IMG/VR virus record: IMGVR_UViG_3300026530_000001 | Span: 1 to 62,106 of that record | Length of the DNA: 62,106 nucleotides | Direction: 5' to 3' (one strand) | From: a virus | In this document: positions 49,229 to 56,356 of the stretch, piece after piece | Layout: every line of letters starts with the position of its first letter | Position numbering within the stretch: the first letter of the stretch is position 1 | Notes under the pieces: model-generated | Databases searched by the model: none | What the model saw: only the letters and a program-made list of their open reading frames with translations | Told to the model about the DNA's origin: nothing | Made by a program: the position numbers and the translations under genes

Positions 49229-49714
49229 TTATGCAGCCTCCCGTTTCGCTTCGCGCTGCCCCTCAAGAAATCCCTTCGCGCCGGCCAGTGTGTTTTGCGC
49301 TTGCCTTAGCCCGCCGTTCATGCACGGAAAGAATCCGCTATAGCCGTAGATTCTGGCCTTCGTGATGATTGAATTCTCGCGCTCAGTCAGTTCAGGAAAA
49401 CTCCAGATCGGAGAAGGAACGGGCAGATATCCAAACTCGATCTGTGACTTCGCGCAGTCATCGCAAACTTGTATTCGGAATCGCCCCGGCGTGTAGGGCT
49501 CCTCAACCGTCTGCGTGGCCCGATTCGGACACCGATCCTCGCCTTCGCGAAGCTCGCAACGATCATCGTCGCAGGGGTGCACCCCCCCGTTGCTGAACTC
49601 AACGCACCCGCAATCCAGTTCTCGCGCTTCCGGCTCATCATCATTTGCGCTTGCCAAATTAAAATGAGGATCGTTATCGGATACGCCTGCTGGATACATA
49701 GAATCTTGTGGCAT
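49229..49714 (-). CDS. Cys-rich protein with YPAGV N-terminus
   Basis: 161 residues. It opens with MYPAGVSDNDPHF, shared with the 46628 protein. Several cysteines follow in two clusters (CGC ... CDDDRC ... CPN, and CDDC), probably two zinc sites, then a helical end. AAGGAGAAAC lies upstream. The shared N-terminal peptide suggests a common partner or targeting role, which is inference. Confidence 0.65.
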   Translation of the reverse strand: MPQDSMYPAGVSDNDPHFNLASANDDEPEARELDCGCVEFSNGGVHPCDDDRCELREGEDRCPNRATQTVEEPYTPGRFRIQVCDDCAKSQIEFGYLPVPSPIWSFPELTERENSIITKARIYGYSGFFPCMNGGLRQAQNTLAGAKGFLEGQREAKREAA

Positions 49715-49723
49715 CGTTTCTCC

Positions 49724-49828
49724 TTAATGTCCGCAGCACGGATAATCTTCACAGTTGCAAGGTCGATAACCTTCATCGTCTTGCGGGTACTCGTCGTCGT
49801 ATGCGGTTTCGGTTTGGTTGGTACTCAT
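49724..49828 (-). CDS. 34-residue acidic Cys-rich microprotein
   Basis: Acidic, Tyr-rich N-terminus followed by CNCEDYPCCGH, with four cysteines and a final histidine that could bind one metal ion. It is the first gene behind the strong leftward promoter at 49893-49921, with GGAAGCGAG upstream, so it would be the most strongly expressed member of the operon. Confidence 0.52.
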   Translation of the reverse strand: MSTNQTETAYDDEYPQDDEGYRPCNCEDYPCCGH

Positions 49829-49892
49829 TAGCTGCTCGCTTCCCTTTCAGGCTGCTGCCTCTTCGCAAGTCCGTCGTGGCATGGCAAGGACT

Positions 49893-49921
49893 ACTATATG
49901 CGCTGAAACGCAGTGTGTCAA
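49893..49921 (-). promoter_or_regulatory. Near-consensus leftward promoter
   Basis: Read leftward: -35 TTGACA (49916-49921), 17-bp spacer, -10 TATAGT (49893-49898). The -35 box matches consensus fully and the -10 at five of six positions. It drives the accessory operon starting at 49828. An operator-like sequence occupies its spacer (49897-49914). Confidence 0.85.
49897..49914. promoter_or_regulatory. Operator-like site in the leftward promoter
   Basis: TATGCGC-TGAA-ACGCAGT. The right half ACGCAGT (49908-49914) is identical to that of the perfect palindrome at 49989-50006, while the left half matches it at four of seven bases. It covers the -10/-35 spacer, so a bound repressor would block the promoter. 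Confidence 0.6.
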
Positions 49922-49982
49922 CTAAAATCGTTGAGTAGAACGCAACGTCATAATAGGCGGGCAGTTTACCTCAGAATAATGC

Positions 49983-50011
49983 TTGCGCACTGCGTCAAAA
50001 CGCAGTACCCT
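49983..50011 (+). promoter_or_regulatory. Rightward promoter giving a leaderless start
   Basis: -35-like TTGCGC (49983-49988), 17-bp spacer, -10-like TACCCT (50006-50011). Transcription would begin near 50018-50020, at the ATG (50020) of the HTH gene, with no room for a ribosome site. The boxes are weaker than those of the leftward promoter, as in promoters that need an activator. Confidence 0.45.
49989..50006. promoter_or_regulatory. Perfect 18-bp operator palindrome
   Basis: ACTGCGT-CAAA-ACGCAGT, two perfect 7-bp inverted arms around 4 bp. It fills the spacer of the rightward promoter. A related site lies in the spacer of the leftward promoter about 90 bp away, giving a two-operator divergent switch. 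Confidence 0.78.
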
Positions 50012-50019
50012 AGCGGGCT

Positions 50020-50208
50020 ATGGATAACCGATGGGGCACAGTCAAGGACGCGGCAAAGTTAATGGGCTGCGAAGTGCGGTGGGTGCAGACCCTTCTCAAA
50101 GCGGGCGACAAGCGCCTACGCTATGAGCGGCTAGGTCGTCAGTATCTAGTGTGGCTGCCTTCTGCTCGCGCCTTTAAGAACGGACGCGGGAAGCGAGCTA
50201 CGGCTTAA
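50020..50208 (+). CDS. Small HTH regulator (AlpA/excisionase-like)
   Basis: 62 residues: VKDAAKLMGCEVRWVQTLL (about 8-26) is a MerR/AlpA-type helix-turn-helix, followed by RLGRQYLVWLPSARAF and a basic tail. It probably binds the operators beside its own start. The ATG lies at the predicted transcription start, so the mRNA is likely leaderless. Its 3' end overlaps a convergent small exported-protein gene by 11 bases. Confidence 0.7.
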   Translation: MDNRWGTVKDAAKLMGCEVRWVQTLLKAGDKRLRYERLGRQYLVWLPSARAFKNGRGKRATA

Positions 50209-50350
50209 TAGCAATCGTGACTAGGCCGACAATCAGGCTCAGCGGAATCGGGGAGCTTGACTCGGCGCATGGAGGCGAGTTGGTGTCGCCAGCAAACAGC
50301 ACAGTTGAGAATGTCAGAATTAGCAGGGCAGTCAGGGTTAGCTTTTTCAT
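50198..50350 (-). CDS. Small exported or membrane peptide
   Basis: 50 residues. MKKLTLTALLILTFSTVLFA is a clear signal sequence, followed by GDTNSPPCAESS and a second hydrophobic segment (LSLIVGLVTIAI). It lies alone, leftward, between two rightward genes, as an accessory moron would. There is no ribosome site of note (CGCATGAAA context). Confidence 0.52.
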   Translation of the reverse strand: MKKLTLTALLILTFSTVLFAGDTNSPPCAESSSPIPLSLIVGLVTIAIKP

Positions 50351-50383
50351 GCGGAGATTTTAGATAGAGACGGGAGTTTATTT

Positions 50384-50746
50384 TTGCCGAAACGAATTCA
50401 GAGAAAGCGAACTAAAGGCTGGAGAATGCCGCGGAACACTGTTTATGTCGGGCGTCCGGGCGCATGGGGAAACCCGTTCCGATTGGGCGATTTCGTTCTT
50501 AAGGGCGATCCCGATCCGAACTATCGCGGACAGTTTGCGATGCTGTATGTGAAGACTTCAGCGAAACACGCGGACGCGCGATTTACCGAACTCAAGACAG
50601 GCGAGCAAGTGCTGGAATGGTATCGCTGGTATATGAGCGTTACCACGCACCCGCTGGCCTTACTGCGCGGCAAAGACTTGGCTTGCTGGTGCAAGGAAGG
50701 ATCGCCGTGTCACGCGGATATTCTTTTAGAGTTAGCGAACCGATGA
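50384..50746 (+). CDS. DUF4326 protein
   Basis: 120 residues from a TTG start after GACGGGAG. The pattern is characteristic: YVGRPGAWGNPFRLGD (about 21-36) near the start, and GKDLACWCKEGSPCHADILLELAN at the end, with CWC and CH suggesting a metal or thiol site. This is the DUF4326 family, common in phages and without known function. The next gene overlaps by ATGA. Confidence 0.8.
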   Translation: MPKRIQRKRTKGWRMPRNTVYVGRPGAWGNPFRLGDFVLKGDPDPNYRGQFAMLYVKTSAKHADARFTELKTGEQVLEWYRWYMSVTTHPLALLRGKDLACWCKEGSPCHADILLELANR

Positions 50747-51627
50747 TCGCAGCGACCACAGAAGAATTAACCGGAGTTGAAGGTGAAGTCCGCTCGCTGA
50801 TTGCTCGGGCCGTTGCTCTACGAATGGCCGGCGATTCTCAAGGATCGTTTGATCTACTTACAGCATCGGAGCGATTAGTTGAATCTGTTTCGGTAAGTCG
50901 TCAAGGGCGCTTCTATAATCAACGCGCATTAGCCCTCAAAGACCTGAAGGAATACGACCGCGCCATTCTCGAGTTCGACCGCGCGGCCTATTGCTTTGAA
51001 GAATCGGGCGAGGTTGAGTTGCAGGGAATGGTTCATAACAATATCGCTCGCGCGTATTCCCTGTCAGGCAACTATACTCGCGCTCGCGAAAGCGTTAACA
51101 AGGCGATCGGGCTTACGACAAATCCAACGCTACTGGCCCAGTGGGGCGATCAGTTGGCGAATGTTTTACTTGACGAGGGGAAATTTGAACTTGCGGAAAT
51201 CGAGGTTGACAAAGCCCTGTCGCTACTAGTTGACAGGGAACAGGTTGCCCTACTTGCGGAATGCTTAGATACCAAAAATCGGTGCATGCAACAAAAAAAT
51301 GGCACTTGCAGGGATTCTGTGTACATGGTAAGCACTAACTCTCGATTATCTTCTAATTTGTTTCGCAGCCCCCGAGGTGAACAAATGCCCCGCACGATCC
51401 TCGAATGCGCTCAACGAATTATTCGCGACGATCATGAACTTGCCATGCCTCTACTTACGTTAATGGCTTTAGCCGTCGATCCAAACGGAGATCCCGATCG
51501 CTACGGGTCCGCAGATGAGGCAATGCAATTTCTGGCCGTTAAGACGCCGGACGGTGAGGCGTTTTGTCGTTCGTTGATTGACTCGCTGGCGAATAGTCCG
51601 CAGGAAATAAGCGATTCTAGCTCCTAG
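50743..51627 (+). CDS. TPR-repeat protein
   Basis: 294 residues. Tandem TPR units are seen from about 40 to 185: RFYNQRALALKDLKEYDRAI, then VHNNIARAYSLSGNYTRARE, then LANVLLDEGKFELAEIEV. The C-terminal third is a separate helical part containing DPNGDPDRYGSADEAMQFLA. TPR proteins act as protein-protein scaffolds; some phage-borne ones bind signalling peptides. Coupled to DUF4326, and converges with the XRE repressor gene, overlapping it by 11 bases. Confidence 0.72.
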   Translation: MIAATTEELTGVEGEVRSLIARAVALRMAGDSQGSFDLLTASERLVESVSVSRQGRFYNQRALALKDLKEYDRAILEFDRAAYCFEESGEVELQGMVHNNIARAYSLSGNYTRARESVNKAIGLTTNPTLLAQWGDQLANVLLDEGKFELAEIEVDKALSLLVDREQVALLAECLDTKNRCMQQKNGTCRDSVYMVSTNSRLSSNLFRSPRGEQMPRTILECAQRIIRDDHELAMPLLTLMALAVDPNGDPDRYGSADEAMQFLAVKTPDGEAFCRSLIDSLANSPQEISDSSS

Positions 51628-52078
51628 CAGTCCTTCTCTGGATATCGCGTTTTACCACATCGATTAAGACGCGCACTTCTTTCTTGTCGGTCTCGGATTC
51701 CAATCGCTCGCATTCCTGATAGAGAGCGAAGGCCGCACTCTTTTTGAATCCAGTATCTGAGGGAACAATCCGCCCGAGATAGATGGCGAGTAGGTCTTCT
51801 ACGGGCTCTCCCAAGCCCAAAGACAGGCTGTAGATCATGTCGATGCTTGGGCTCTTGACGTGCCCCTGGATTATAGAATTGACATAGCCAGGGCTCAGCT
51901 CCCCGCCTAGTTTCTTCGCTCTTTGGGCAACTTTAACGTGAGAGAGACCCTTCTCCGCGATGACGCGGCGCACGTAATCTTGTGGAGTTTCGCCTGTGGT
52001 TTTTGGCAAGCCGCACAGACTAGCATCTCGCCCGCCTAAATAATTATCTTTTATAGATACGATTGTTGTTGCATCCAT
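51617..52078 (-). CDS. XRE-family repressor (CI-like candidate)
   Basis: 153 residues. An HTH of the XRE type covers about 37-95 (LSHVKVAQRAKKLGGELSPGYVNSIIQGHVKSPS). After it, a short C-terminal helical region replaces the peptidase domain found in LexA-like CI. It diverges from the Cro-like gene at 52112, with 33 bp between starts. It is the best candidate for the lysogeny repressor, although whether it binds the ACTGCGT operators is not shown. Confidence 0.68.
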   Translation of the reverse strand: MDATTIVSIKDNYLGGRDASLCGLPKTTGETPQDYVRRVIAEKGLSHVKVAQRAKKLGGELSPGYVNSIIQGHVKSPSIDMIYSLSLGLGEPVEDLLAIYLGRIVPSDTGFKKSAAFALYQECERLESETDKKEVRVLIDVVKRDIQRRTARS

Positions 52079-52111
52079 CAGAATTCCATGCTAGGGTGCG
52101 CCTACCATCGT

Positions 52112-52405
52112 ATGCGGAACACATCAGATATTAGGCAGCGCTACCGAGGCGACCTATTGATTTGGCGGGCGAACCAGCTTGGTCTGAACTATCAGGCCGT
52201 ATCTCGAATTATCGCCGCTCAGCCAAACGATCTCATAGTCAACGGCGCGACAGTCAAGCGGATCTTCTCAGGCGCGAACGCGACATTTGACACCGTTTGG
52301 GCAATCGCCGACGCGCTGAATATCGACCGTCATGCGATGACTGATTTCAAATTGAAAGAGCGTGATTTCTCTCGTGCGGTAGTCAATGGAAAGGCTGCGC
52401 GATGA
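52112..52405 (+). CDS. Cro-like HTH regulator
   Basis: 97 residues. An XRE-like HTH is seen in LLIWRANQLGLNYQAVSRII and then NGATVKRIFSGANATFDTVWAIADALNI. ATG 52112 is preferred; an upstream ATG at 52088 lies within the divergent promoter zone. A strong terminator follows at 52410. The arrangement with the leftward repressor resembles a cI/cro pair. Confidence 0.65.
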   Translation: MRNTSDIRQRYRGDLLIWRANQLGLNYQAVSRIIAAQPNDLIVNGATVKRIFSGANATFDTVWAIADALNIDRHAMTDFKLKERDFSRAVVNGKAAR

Positions 52406-52409
52406 GGGG

Positions 52410-52443
52410 CGGGGTGGTCTCTGGCCGAGCTGCCCCGTTTTTT
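52410..52443 (+). terminator. Intrinsic terminator after the Cro-like gene
   Basis: CGGGG (52410-52414) pairs with CCCCG (52433-52437), with further GC pairing possible inside, followed directly by six T residues (52438-52443). It ends the rightward regulatory transcript before the recombination genes. Confidence 0.82.
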
Positions 52444-52529
52444 GAATACCGCAGGGTAACACGGGAACGCGGCCAGCACACATAAGAATCTACTTTAACT
52501 TCCAGAGACGAGAACGTAAGGAGAATCGG

Positions 52530-52763
52530 ATGATGCGCGAGCGATTCAAACTCATGTCCATGCTTCACGCGGCTGCGGCATTCTTTGGCTTTCGGCAGGC
52601 CGTGCAGCAGTTAGCGCCCGAACCGGCCCCTCATGACGAGTTTCACCATTCACGAGGTAATCGGCAACTGCATAGCGCGGCACATATTCGCAAACATCGG
52701 CGTGAGCGAAATATCCGAAACGAAATAGCATTTCAGTCGCGCAAGCGTAATCGAGCCAACTGA
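52530..52763 (+). CDS. Basic His/Arg-rich small protein
   Basis: 77 residues with a short hydrophobic patch (MLHAAAAFFGF) and a very basic, His-rich C-terminus (AAHIRKHRRERNIRNE). GTAAGGAGAATC lies upstream of two adjacent ATGs. It precedes the Sak4-like gene by about 100 bp. Function unknown; nucleic-acid binding is plausible. Confidence 0.5.
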   Translation: MMRERFKLMSMLHAAAAFFGFRQAVQQLAPEPAPHDEFHHSRGNRQLHSAAHIRKHRRERNIRNEIAFQSRKRNRAN

Positions 52764-52869
52764 AGGCAGAAGTAACTCGGGCGGTTGAGTGTTTGGAGCC
52801 GGAGGCGGGGAGGGAACGACCTGACCCAAAGTTACGAAACGCGGTAGCAGCCTTAAAGGAGAAAAGACA

Positions 52870-53979
52870 ATGCTACGAATCACAAAATCAACAGAACCGA
52901 TCACGGTAGATCGGTTAATCGTCACCATTTATTCCCCGCCAGGAGTGGGTAAAACCTCTCTCGCCTTTACGGCTGAAAAGCCTTTGCTGCTGGATTTTGA
53001 CGGCGGCGCATATCGAGCAGCGAATCGAGCGGACATCGTTGCTATCAATTCGTGGTCAGATGTTGGCGCAATCAACGCTGCGGATTTGGCCGGGTACAAA
53101 ACTCTAGTTATCGACACCGCCGGTCGCGCTCTTGACTGCCTGACCGCTGACATCATCGCGGGCAATCCGAAGCTTGGACGAAGCGGCGGCGCCCTGACCT
53201 TGCAGGGGTTTGGTGAACTGAAGTCTCGCTTTATCTCATTCACGAAATTAGTCCGTTCGTTTGGGTTGGATCTCGTTTTACTAGCGCACTCTGATGAGCA
53301 GCGCAATGGCGACGAGTTGATCGAGCGAATCGACGTGCAGGGCGGATCGAAGAATGAGATATACAAAGCCGCCGATGTCATGGGGCGGCTGCGAATAACC
53401 AACGGCAAGCGCCTTCTGAATTTCAGCCCAACGGACACGGCGTTTGGAAAGAATCCTGCCGGCCTGGGTGAGTTGAATGTCCCAGTCTTTACTGACGAAC
53501 CGGGTTTTCTCGCGAGCGTTATCGGCCAGATCAAGTCTTCACTAAACAGGCTCACCGCCGATCAGCAGACAGCGGCGAACGAAATGGCTGACTGGCAAAA
53601 GAAGTTTGAGGCCACGTCATCGCCGGCGGAACTGAATGCGCTCATTGCCACCATTGCCGATGATGTTGATCCGAACATCAAGCGATTGTTGGTTAAGACC
53701 GGCAAGGTCAAAGGCTTTGAGTGGGACAAAGACGCCAAACACTTCAAGTCGAACGGCAACGGCTTCGACCCGCTATCCAAAACCGCTAAGGATGGAGTTA
53801 CCTCCAAGCAAGCAAAGCAGATTATGACGCTGACCGGAGAACTCGAGATTGACCCGGACGAGGCGGTTTCAAAGCTGTTCAAGCTTCCGGTCAAAGTTGA
53901 CGAGATTTCCAAAGAAGCTGCGGATCGGTTTATCGCCGACCTGACTACGCGGGCAGACAACCTCGGGGAGGCGTTCTAA
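52870..53979 (+). CDS. Sak4-like RecA-fold ATPase
   Basis: 369 residues. Walker A PPGVGKTS at 23-30, Walker B-like TLVIDTAG, and a later LVLLAHSDEQ match the phage nucleotide-binding family related to Sak4 single-strand annealing ATPases. The C-terminal part (about 230-369) includes a helical region ending RFIADLTTRADN. It would act with the nuclease and SSB encoded next in double-strand-break repair and annealing. AAAGGAGAAAAG precedes the start. The next ATG overlaps its stop by one base. Confidence 0.82.
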   Translation: MLRITKSTEPITVDRLIVTIYSPPGVGKTSLAFTAEKPLLLDFDGGAYRAANRADIVAINSWSDVGAINAADLAGYKTLVIDTAGRALDCLTADIIAGNPKLGRSGGALTLQGFGELKSRFISFTKLVRSFGLDLVLLAHSDEQRNGDELIERIDVQGGSKNEIYKAADVMGRLRITNGKRLLNFSPTDTAFGKNPAGLGELNVPVFTDEPGFLASVIGQIKSSLNRLTADQQTAANEMADWQKKFEATSSPAELNALIATIADDVDPNIKRLLVKTGKVKGFEWDKDAKHFKSNGNGFDPLSKTAKDGVTSKQAKQIMTLTGELEIDPDEAVSKLFKLPVKVDEISKEAADRFIADLTTRADNLGEAF

Positions 53980-54602
53980 TGCGAATCTCAGTCAGCGACC
54001 TTGACACCTACCGGTACTACAAGGCTGCGGAGGAAATGACGCTTGAGGACTGTCTGGCGCGACTGCGCAGAGAGACCCCGCCAACTCCCGCAATGCTCGC
54101 TGGTCGTGCGCTCCACGGCATTCTCGAACACTCTAGCTATGACGACGAGGCTATGTCCGTGGAATGTGACGGGTTTCGATTTTACTTTGACTGCGAAGTC
54201 GATTTGGAGGTGCCACTCGTTCGCGAACTGAAAGGCGAGCTTGAAATCGCAACGCCTTCGGGTCCGGTGACGCTGGTTGGTGTCGTAGACGCAATGGACA
54301 CGTCGGTCTATGACTACAAGCTTACCGGCCGATTCGACGCCGAACGGTTCGCCGATAGCTATCAATGGCGATGCTACCTCTCGATGTTTGGACGCAACCG
54401 GTTTGTCTATCGCGTCTTTGTTGGGCAAGAGAATTCGGCGGGAGCAGGCTTCGATGGTCGACCATTTTCTGAGTGGACGATTCGCGAGTACCACGAGCTT
54501 CCCGTCTACCGATATCCAGGCATGGAGCAAGACGTGATCAGGGAAGTGACGGAGTTTGCCGCGTTCATTAAGCAACACCTGAGACTAGCGGAGGCGGCAT
54601 GA
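53979..54602 (+). CDS. PD-(D/E)XK family exonuclease
   Basis: 207 residues. GVVDAMDTSVYDYKLTGRF (about 99-117) supplies the core acidic residues and the (D/E)xK signature (DYK), after a helix containing AGRALHGILEH that matches the family's N-terminal part. It probably resects DNA ends for the annealing ATPase upstream. Coupled to SSB through ATGA. Confidence 0.8.
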   Translation: MRISVSDLDTYRYYKAAEEMTLEDCLARLRRETPPTPAMLAGRALHGILEHSSYDDEAMSVECDGFRFYFDCEVDLEVPLVRELKGELEIATPSGPVTLVGVVDAMDTSVYDYKLTGRFDAERFADSYQWRCYLSMFGRNRFVYRVFVGQENSAGAGFDGRPFSEWTIREYHELPVYRYPGMEQDVIREVTEFAAFIKQHLRLAEAA

Positions 54603-55024
54603 GCTTCAACAAAATCACCATCGTCGGAAACCTCGGGCGCGATCCTGAACTTCGCTACACGCCGCAAGGGACTCCTGTTTGTTCTTTCAGCATGGCAAGC
54701 AATGAGAAGCGGAAGAATCGCGATACCGGAGACGCCGACGAGGTTGTGACTTGGTTTCGCATAACTCTGTGGGGGCGACAAGCTGAAACCGCCTCTCAGT
54801 ATCTAACCAAAGGCAAGCCCGTTTACATTGAAGGCCGCTTGCGCGTCGAAGAATTCACCGACCGCGATGGCAACAAGCGGCATTCCCTGGAAGTCAACGC
54901 AACCGATATGCAGTTCATCGGCGGCGGAGACCGCGGGCAAACGGCAGCGCCACAATCAACACGAACCGAAGCGAAGCCGGCGGCTAAGCCTGATCCGGTT
55001 GACGATGACGATATTCCGTTTTGA
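54599..55024 (+). CDS. ssb: Single-stranded DNA-binding protein
   Basis: 141 residues. The OB fold begins MSFNKITIVGNLGRDPELRY, includes TWFRITLWGRQAETASQYLTKG and YIEGRLRVEEFTDRDG, and ends in an acidic tail with the typical DDDDIPF tip used to contact partner proteins. It is full length and is the last of the three coupled recombination genes. Confidence 0.95.
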   Translation: MSFNKITIVGNLGRDPELRYTPQGTPVCSFSMASNEKRKNRDTGDADEVVTWFRITLWGRQAETASQYLTKGKPVYIEGRLRVEEFTDRDGNKRHSLEVNATDMQFIGGGDRGQTAAPQSTRTEAKPAAKPDPVDDDDIPF

Positions 55025-55032
55025 GGATTGAA

Positions 55033-55101
55033 ATCTGACGGCCAAGGGGAAACCGTCAGATCGGGGAGCGCGGGCCACCTGGGGTACGCGGCTCGCGCTC
55101 C
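55033..55101 (+). other. Two perfect hairpins downstream of ssb
   Basis: ATCTGACGG/CCGTCAGAT (55033-55041/55053-55061) with an 11-base loop is followed 3 bases later by GGAGCGCG/CGCGCTCC (55065-55072/55094-55101) with a 21-base loop. No T-run follows. They open a 319-bp gap (55025-55343) without a gene on the plus strand; the rest of that gap holds no other feature I can name except the palindrome at its right end. Confidence 0.6.
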
Positions 55102-55324
55102 AAGGATATTTGAAATCAGTTTGCAGTCCGTGCTGGTGCTGGCCGATTACCCGAAACGAGTTGAGAGACTTCGCGGTAGGTTGAGCGCGACGAGCACTAG
55201 AGTCTGAGCAGACCAAACGTAAAGTCGCGGCGGGCTGCAATTCATCTTTGACGAGTTTGCGCGGCTTGGAGCCAAAGCGATAAGCACCTCGAAAGAGAGG
55301 CTGTGAAGGGTCGCGCAATTCAAT

Positions 55325-55340
55325 TTCTGAACGTTCAGAA
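55325..55340. promoter_or_regulatory. 16-bp palindrome at a start codon
   Basis: TTCTGAACGTTCAGAA is a perfect palindrome ending 3 bases before the ATG at 55344 and occupying the place of its ribosome site. It could be an operator or a translation-blocking stem. Confidence 0.55.
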
Positions 55341-55343
55341 CCC

Positions 55344-55529
55344 ATGTGTCACAAACGAGGCCACGAAAGCAGAGGAAAGGCTGAGGCTCACATTCGATCA
55401 CTATTACGAGCACAACCTTTCAATCGGGATTGGAAAGACCCTGAGAAGCTGCATGTTTACATCTGCGCTGACTCTCGATGCCGAGCGCGGCCCTACAAAG
55501 TTGGTCACGGTAAGCGAGTGAAAACGTAA
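55344..55529 (+). CDS. Small zinc-binding phage protein
   Basis: 61 residues in the pattern of a common phage microprotein: CHKRGHESRGKAEAHIRSLL, then KLHVYICADSRC and VGHGKR. Paired Cys and a His form a zinc site. An alternative frame starting with GTG at 55303 has a better ribosome site (AGAGAGG) but not this family pattern. A 16-bp palindrome lies directly upstream. Confidence 0.6.
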   Translation: MCHKRGHESRGKAEAHIRSLLRAQPFNRDWKDPEKLHVYICADSRCRARPYKVGHGKRVKT

Positions 55530-55551
55530 ACAGTCGAAAGGTTGTAGAAGA

Positions 55552-55599
55552 ATGAAGTTGACAAATTGGCCGGTTGAATTGGGAAGCGACCGCGACTGA
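55552..55599 (+). CDS. Possible 15-residue leader peptide
   Basis: Open frame MKLTNWPVELGSDRD between two genes, with GTAGAAG before the ATG. Its codons 10-12 (TTG GGA AGC) are exactly the 5' arm of a 9-bp helix with GCTTCCCAA (55652-55660), and its stop lies 2 bases before the 5' arm of a terminator stem. This is how attenuation leader peptides are placed. Translation is inferred only. Confidence 0.4.
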   Translation: MKLTNWPVELGSDRD

Positions 55600-55689
55600 G
55601 ACCCCTTAGCGGGGTGCTCTGGTTACTAATTCTTATCTTCGGATTTGAATTGCTTCCCAAAGCGCCAGGCATCTCGCTAAGGGGTTTTT
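55579..55689 (+). promoter_or_regulatory. Attenuator-like alternating RNA structure
   Basis: Two exclusive pairings can form. TTGGGAAGC (55579-55587) pairs with GCTTCCCAA (55652-55660), enclosing a local CCCC/GGGG hairpin (55602-55605/55611-55614). Alternatively CCCCTTAGC (55602-55610) pairs with GCTAAGGGG (55676-55684), followed by TTTTTG: an intrinsic terminator 8 bases before the next ATG. A short leader frame spans the first arm. Confidence 0.55.
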
Positions 55690-55696
55690 GTTTTAT

Positions 55697-55888
55697 ATGG
55701 AAACGGCAACGAATAGGTGCGGTCATGCGTTGCGGGAGCCTAAGTGCAAAGGATGCACCGGCCTCGTGGTCAAGCGGCCTCGACCTGCCACTAACTACAA
55801 AAAATTAGTGTCCGAAGCTCCAGTTGTTTCGTGTGGACACTTGGAATGCGCAAGAGCGCTCGGATGCCTGAAGTGTGGGCGGAAATGA
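55697..55888 (+). CDS. Cys/His-rich small protein behind the attenuator
   Basis: 63 residues with CGH, CKGC, CGH, C and CLKC arranged as two likely zinc sites around a basic middle (KRPRPATNYKK). ATG 55697 is the only good start; it directly follows the T-run of the terminator-like stem, so its expression and that of the replication genes behind it would depend on read-through. Confidence 0.6.
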   Translation: METATNRCGHALREPKCKGCTGLVVKRPRPATNYKKLVSEAPVVSCGHLECARALGCLKCGRK

Positions 55889-55895
55889 TCGCGGC

Positions 55896-56264
55896 ATGAA
55901 AGACAAACTGCCCGCAGTCCTTTGGTATGCAAGTGACTGGCTCGGAAGCAATACGCGAGCGCGAATGACGCATCAACAGCGGGACGTTTACCTGACACTT
56001 TTGTTCCGCTCTTGGTATGAGGAGCCAATCGGCACGCTCCCAAACATTCCCGAAGAACTGGCTCTGATGGGCGGCGTAGATTTTGAAACATGGGAACAAA
56101 TCAAGGGGCCGATTATTGCGAAATTTACAAGCGACGGCAACGGTCGGGTATTCAATCCGCGCATGTTGAAAGAGGCCCGCAAAGTACGCGGACGCCAAAT
56201 GGCGGGGGCGATTGGCGGCAAGCAAACGCAAAGCAAACCGTCAAGCAAAAAGAAAGCAAAGTGA
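55896..56264 (+). CDS. DUF1376-type replication-associated protein
   Basis: 122 residues. PAVLWYASDWLGSNTRARMTH, then QQRDVYLTLLFRSWYEE and IGTLPN match the DUF1376 module in phage replication initiator-like proteins. The C-terminus is short and Lys-rich. It lies ahead of the helicase and primase genes, consistent with a replication role. The next 92 bases hold no gene. Confidence 0.75.
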   Translation: MKDKLPAVLWYASDWLGSNTRARMTHQQRDVYLTLLFRSWYEEPIGTLPNIPEELALMGGVDFETWEQIKGPIIAKFTSDGNGRVFNPRMLKEARKVRGRQMAGAIGGKQTQSKPSSKKKAK

Positions 56265-56356
56265 GCGGCGAGTAGGGCGGCAAACATTCAACTTTTGCTT
56301 CAGCCTCTTGGTTTAACTTTAGATTGGATTAAGAAGATCAGGGGAACACGTTACTT

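Noticed and set aside
55303-55521. GTG-start frame of 72 codons overlapping the 55344 gene
   Set aside because: It has a better ribosome site, but lacks the Cys/His family pattern seen in the 55344 frame; it is kept only as an alternative.
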